Below, piece after piece: positions 7,832 through 9,208 of a stretch of DNA of 9,208 bases. Both the position numbers and the translations under genes were made by a program. Within the stretch, counting starts at the first letter, position 1, and each line of letters begins with the position of its first letter. Under the pieces are notes generated by a model. The model did not search any database and was not told the origin of the DNA. It saw only the letters and a program-made list of their open reading frames with translations. Source of the stretch: Pseudomonadota bacterium (GTDB taxonomy: Bacteria > Myxococcota > Myxococcia > Myxococcales > Vulgatibacteraceae); the NCBI GenBank assembly GCA_023436385.1, contig JAEZJH010000580.1, positions 1 through 9,208 of the forward strand. Reading direction: 5' to 3'.

Positions 7832-9133
7832 ATGGAACGCATCGAGCGCTTCTTCCGGATCCGCGAGCACGGCACCACCGTCGGTACTGAGCTCCGCGCC
7901 GGCCTGGCCACCTTCCTGACGATGGCCTACATCCTGGCCGTCAATCCGCAGATGCTGTCGCTCACCGGAATGCCGGTGGGCGACGTCACCGTGGCCACGG
8001 CCCTCGGCGCCGCGGTCGCCACCATGCTGATGGGCATCTGGGCCAACTACCCGGTGGCCCTCGCCCCCGGCATGGGCCTGAACGCCTACTTCACCTTCGG
8101 CGTGGTGATGGGGATGGGCGTCTCCTGGCAGGTGGCGCTCACCGCCGTCTTCGTGGAGGGCCTGATCTTCATCGGCCTCTCCTTCGGCGGCATCCGCACC
8201 GCGCTGATCCGGGCCTTCCCCGCCTCGATCCGCCTCGCCACCGCCGGCGGTATCGGCCTGTTCCTGGCGCTGATCGGCATGAAGAGCGCGGGCCTGGTGG
8301 TGGCCAACGAGGCGACCCTGGTGGCCCTCGGCGATCTCCGCTCGCCGCAGGTGCTCCTCTCGCTCCTCGGCCTGGTCGGCATCTCCGTGATGGTCGCCGC
8401 CAAGGTGAAGGGCGCGATCCTGATCGGGATCGCGGCGATCACCATCCTCGCCTGGACCCTGGGCCTCGCCCCGGCCCCCGAGGGCATCTTCTCGTTGCCG
8501 TCGCTCCCCGAGACCACGTTCTGGGCCTTCGACTGGTCGCAGGTCCTCACCGCCAAGTTCTTCACGGTGGTCTTCGCCTTCCTCTTCGTCGACATCTTCG
8601 ACACGGCCGGCACGCTCCTCGGCGTCGGCCGGCTCGGCGGCCTCCTCACCCCGCAGGGCGAGCTGCCCCGGGCGAGCAAGGCCTTCGCATCCGACGCGGT
8701 CGGCACCTCCGTCGGCGCGATCTTCGGCACCAGCACCGTGACCAGCTACGTCGAGTCCGGCGCCGGCGTCGAGGAGGGCGGCCGCACCGGCCTCACCGCC
8801 GTCACCGTCGGCGTGCTCTTCCTCCTCGCCCTCTTCTTCGTGCCGGTGATCGTCGCCGTGCCGGCGATCGCCACCGCCCCGGCGCTGATCGTGGTCGGCG
8901 CGATGATGGTCGGCGCGATCAAGGACCTCGACTGGAAGTCGATGGACGAGGCGATCCCGGCGTTCCTCACCATCGTGATGATGCCGTTCACCTACTCGAT
9001 CGCCCACGGCATCGTCTTCGGCCTGGTCTCCTACGTGCTGGTGAAGGCCCTGGCCGGCAAGTGGAAGGACCTCAACCCGATGCTGGTCGGCGTCGCGGTG
9101 GTCCTGGCCGTGTATTACGCCTTCCTGAAGTAG
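7832..9133 (+). CDS. AzgA-type purine (adenine/guanine/hypoxanthine) permease, NCS2/NAT-related
   Basis: A proton-coupled inner-membrane importer of purine bases for salvage. The 433-aa protein is full length for the AzgA/PbuG/PbuO group (about 430-490 aa). Its signatures are LATFLTMAYILAVNPQML (25-42), LAPGMGLNAYFTFGVVMGMG (77-96), FAFLFVDIFDTAGTLLGVG (248-266), SDAVGTSVGAIFGTSTVTSY (287-306), VESGAGVEEGGRTGLTAV (307-324) and the C-terminal hydrophobic segments to residue 432. The Asp/Glu residues in FVDIFDT and YVES correspond to the substrate-binding helices of this fold. Many hydrophobic segments are evident, consistent with a 12-14 TM transporter. The same frame is open back to 7613, but the extra 73 residues are basic, Pro/Arg-rich and unlike the family, and MERIERFFRIREHGTTVGTE is the normal N-terminus, so ATG 7832 is chosen. 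A modest GAGG lies 4 nt upstream. It is divergent from the Nudix-MBL gene across 217 bp. Which purine it carries cannot be read from sequence. Confidence 0.95.
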   Translation: MERIERFFRIREHGTTVGTELRAGLATFLTMAYILAVNPQMLSLTGMPVGDVTVATALGAAVATMLMGIWANYPVALAPGMGLNAYFTFGVVMGMGVSWQVALTAVFVEGLIFIGLSFGGIRTALIRAFPASIRLATAGGIGLFLALIGMKSAGLVVANEATLVALGDLRSPQVLLSLLGLVGISVMVAAKVKGAILIGIAAITILAWTLGLAPAPEGIFSLPSLPETTFWAFDWSQVLTAKFFTVVFAFLFVDIFDTAGTLLGVGRLGGLLTPQGELPRASKAFASDAVGTSVGAIFGTSTVTSYVESGAGVEEGGRTGLTAVTVGVLFLLALFFVPVIVAVPAIATAPALIVVGAMMVGAIKDLDWKSMDEAIPAFLTIVMMPFTYSIAHGIVFGLVSYVLVKALAGKWKDLNPMLVGVAVVLAVYYAFLK

Positions 9134-9181
9134 GCGGGCCAGGTCGGTCCCGCCGCGGGCCCTCGCCGTTAGCGAGCCCGC
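9133..9181 (+). terminator. tandem hairpins after the permease gene, possible terminator
   Basis: Two stem-loops follow the TAG stop. GGCGGG (9133-9138) pairs with CCCGCC (9149-9154) across a 10-nt loop. GCGGGC plus TCGC (9155-9166, with a 2-nt bulge) pairs with GCGAGCCCGC (9172-9181) across a 5-nt loop CGTTA. No T-run follows, so Rho-independent termination is uncertain. The remaining bases to 9208 hold no gene I can support. Confidence 0.4.
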
Positions 9182-9208
9182 CGGCAGGGCGATCGACCCC
9201 CTCCGCAC

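Noticed and set aside
5945..9208. 1087-codon open frame on the minus strand
   Set aside because: It is antisense to the permease and then out of frame with the Nudix-MBL gene, with low-complexity Arg/Gly/Asp/Glu composition. Only its last 15 codons, with their own ribosome site, are of interest and are reported as the thyX leader.

Overview
This is a GC-rich window (about 70% by eye) from a bacterial chromosome, with tightly packed housekeeping genes. I see no phage, plasmid, IS, CRISPR or RNA-gene signals. Nearly every third codon position is G or C, so large false ORFs appear on the opposite strands. The gene set and the GTG/TTG starts fit a free-living high-GC bacterium: an AcnA-type aconitase, a tandem-domain ThyX relative instead of a visible ThyA, a Nudix/metallo-beta-lactamase fusion and an AzgA-type purine permease. 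A myxobacterial/deltaproteobacterial or similar uncultured high-GC lineage is plausible, but the sequence does not settle it.

Layout from left to right. (1) 1-446, minus: N-terminal part of a MATE-family efflux transporter, cut by the window edge. (2) 586-3246, minus: complete acnA. (3) 3247-3547: 301-bp divergent intergenic region. (4) 3548-4339, plus: a 263-aa acidic protein of unknown function with a TTG start and a strong Shine-Dalgarno site. It converges on (5) 4364-5941, minus: a 525-aa double-domain ThyX-like protein. Just ahead of that gene is a 15-codon leader ORF (5945-5992). The leader has the best ribosome binding site in the window, lies in the same frame as thyX, and is separated from it only by a TAG stop and one codon. 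(6) 6103-7614, minus: a 503-aa fusion of a NUDT19-like Nudix hydrolase with a LACTB2-like metallo-beta-lactamase. (7) 7832-9133, plus: a 433-aa AzgA/NCS2-type purine permease, divergent from the fusion gene.

Three neighbours touch nucleotide chemistry: the thymidylate synthase relative, the Nudix hydrolase and the nucleobase permease. They do not form one obvious operon. The fusion gene and the leader/thyX pair are codirectional (161 bp apart) and could be cotranscribed. The items most worth following up are the amber-interrupted thyX leader, the split of ThyX active-site motifs between its two domains, and the Nudix-MBL fusion.
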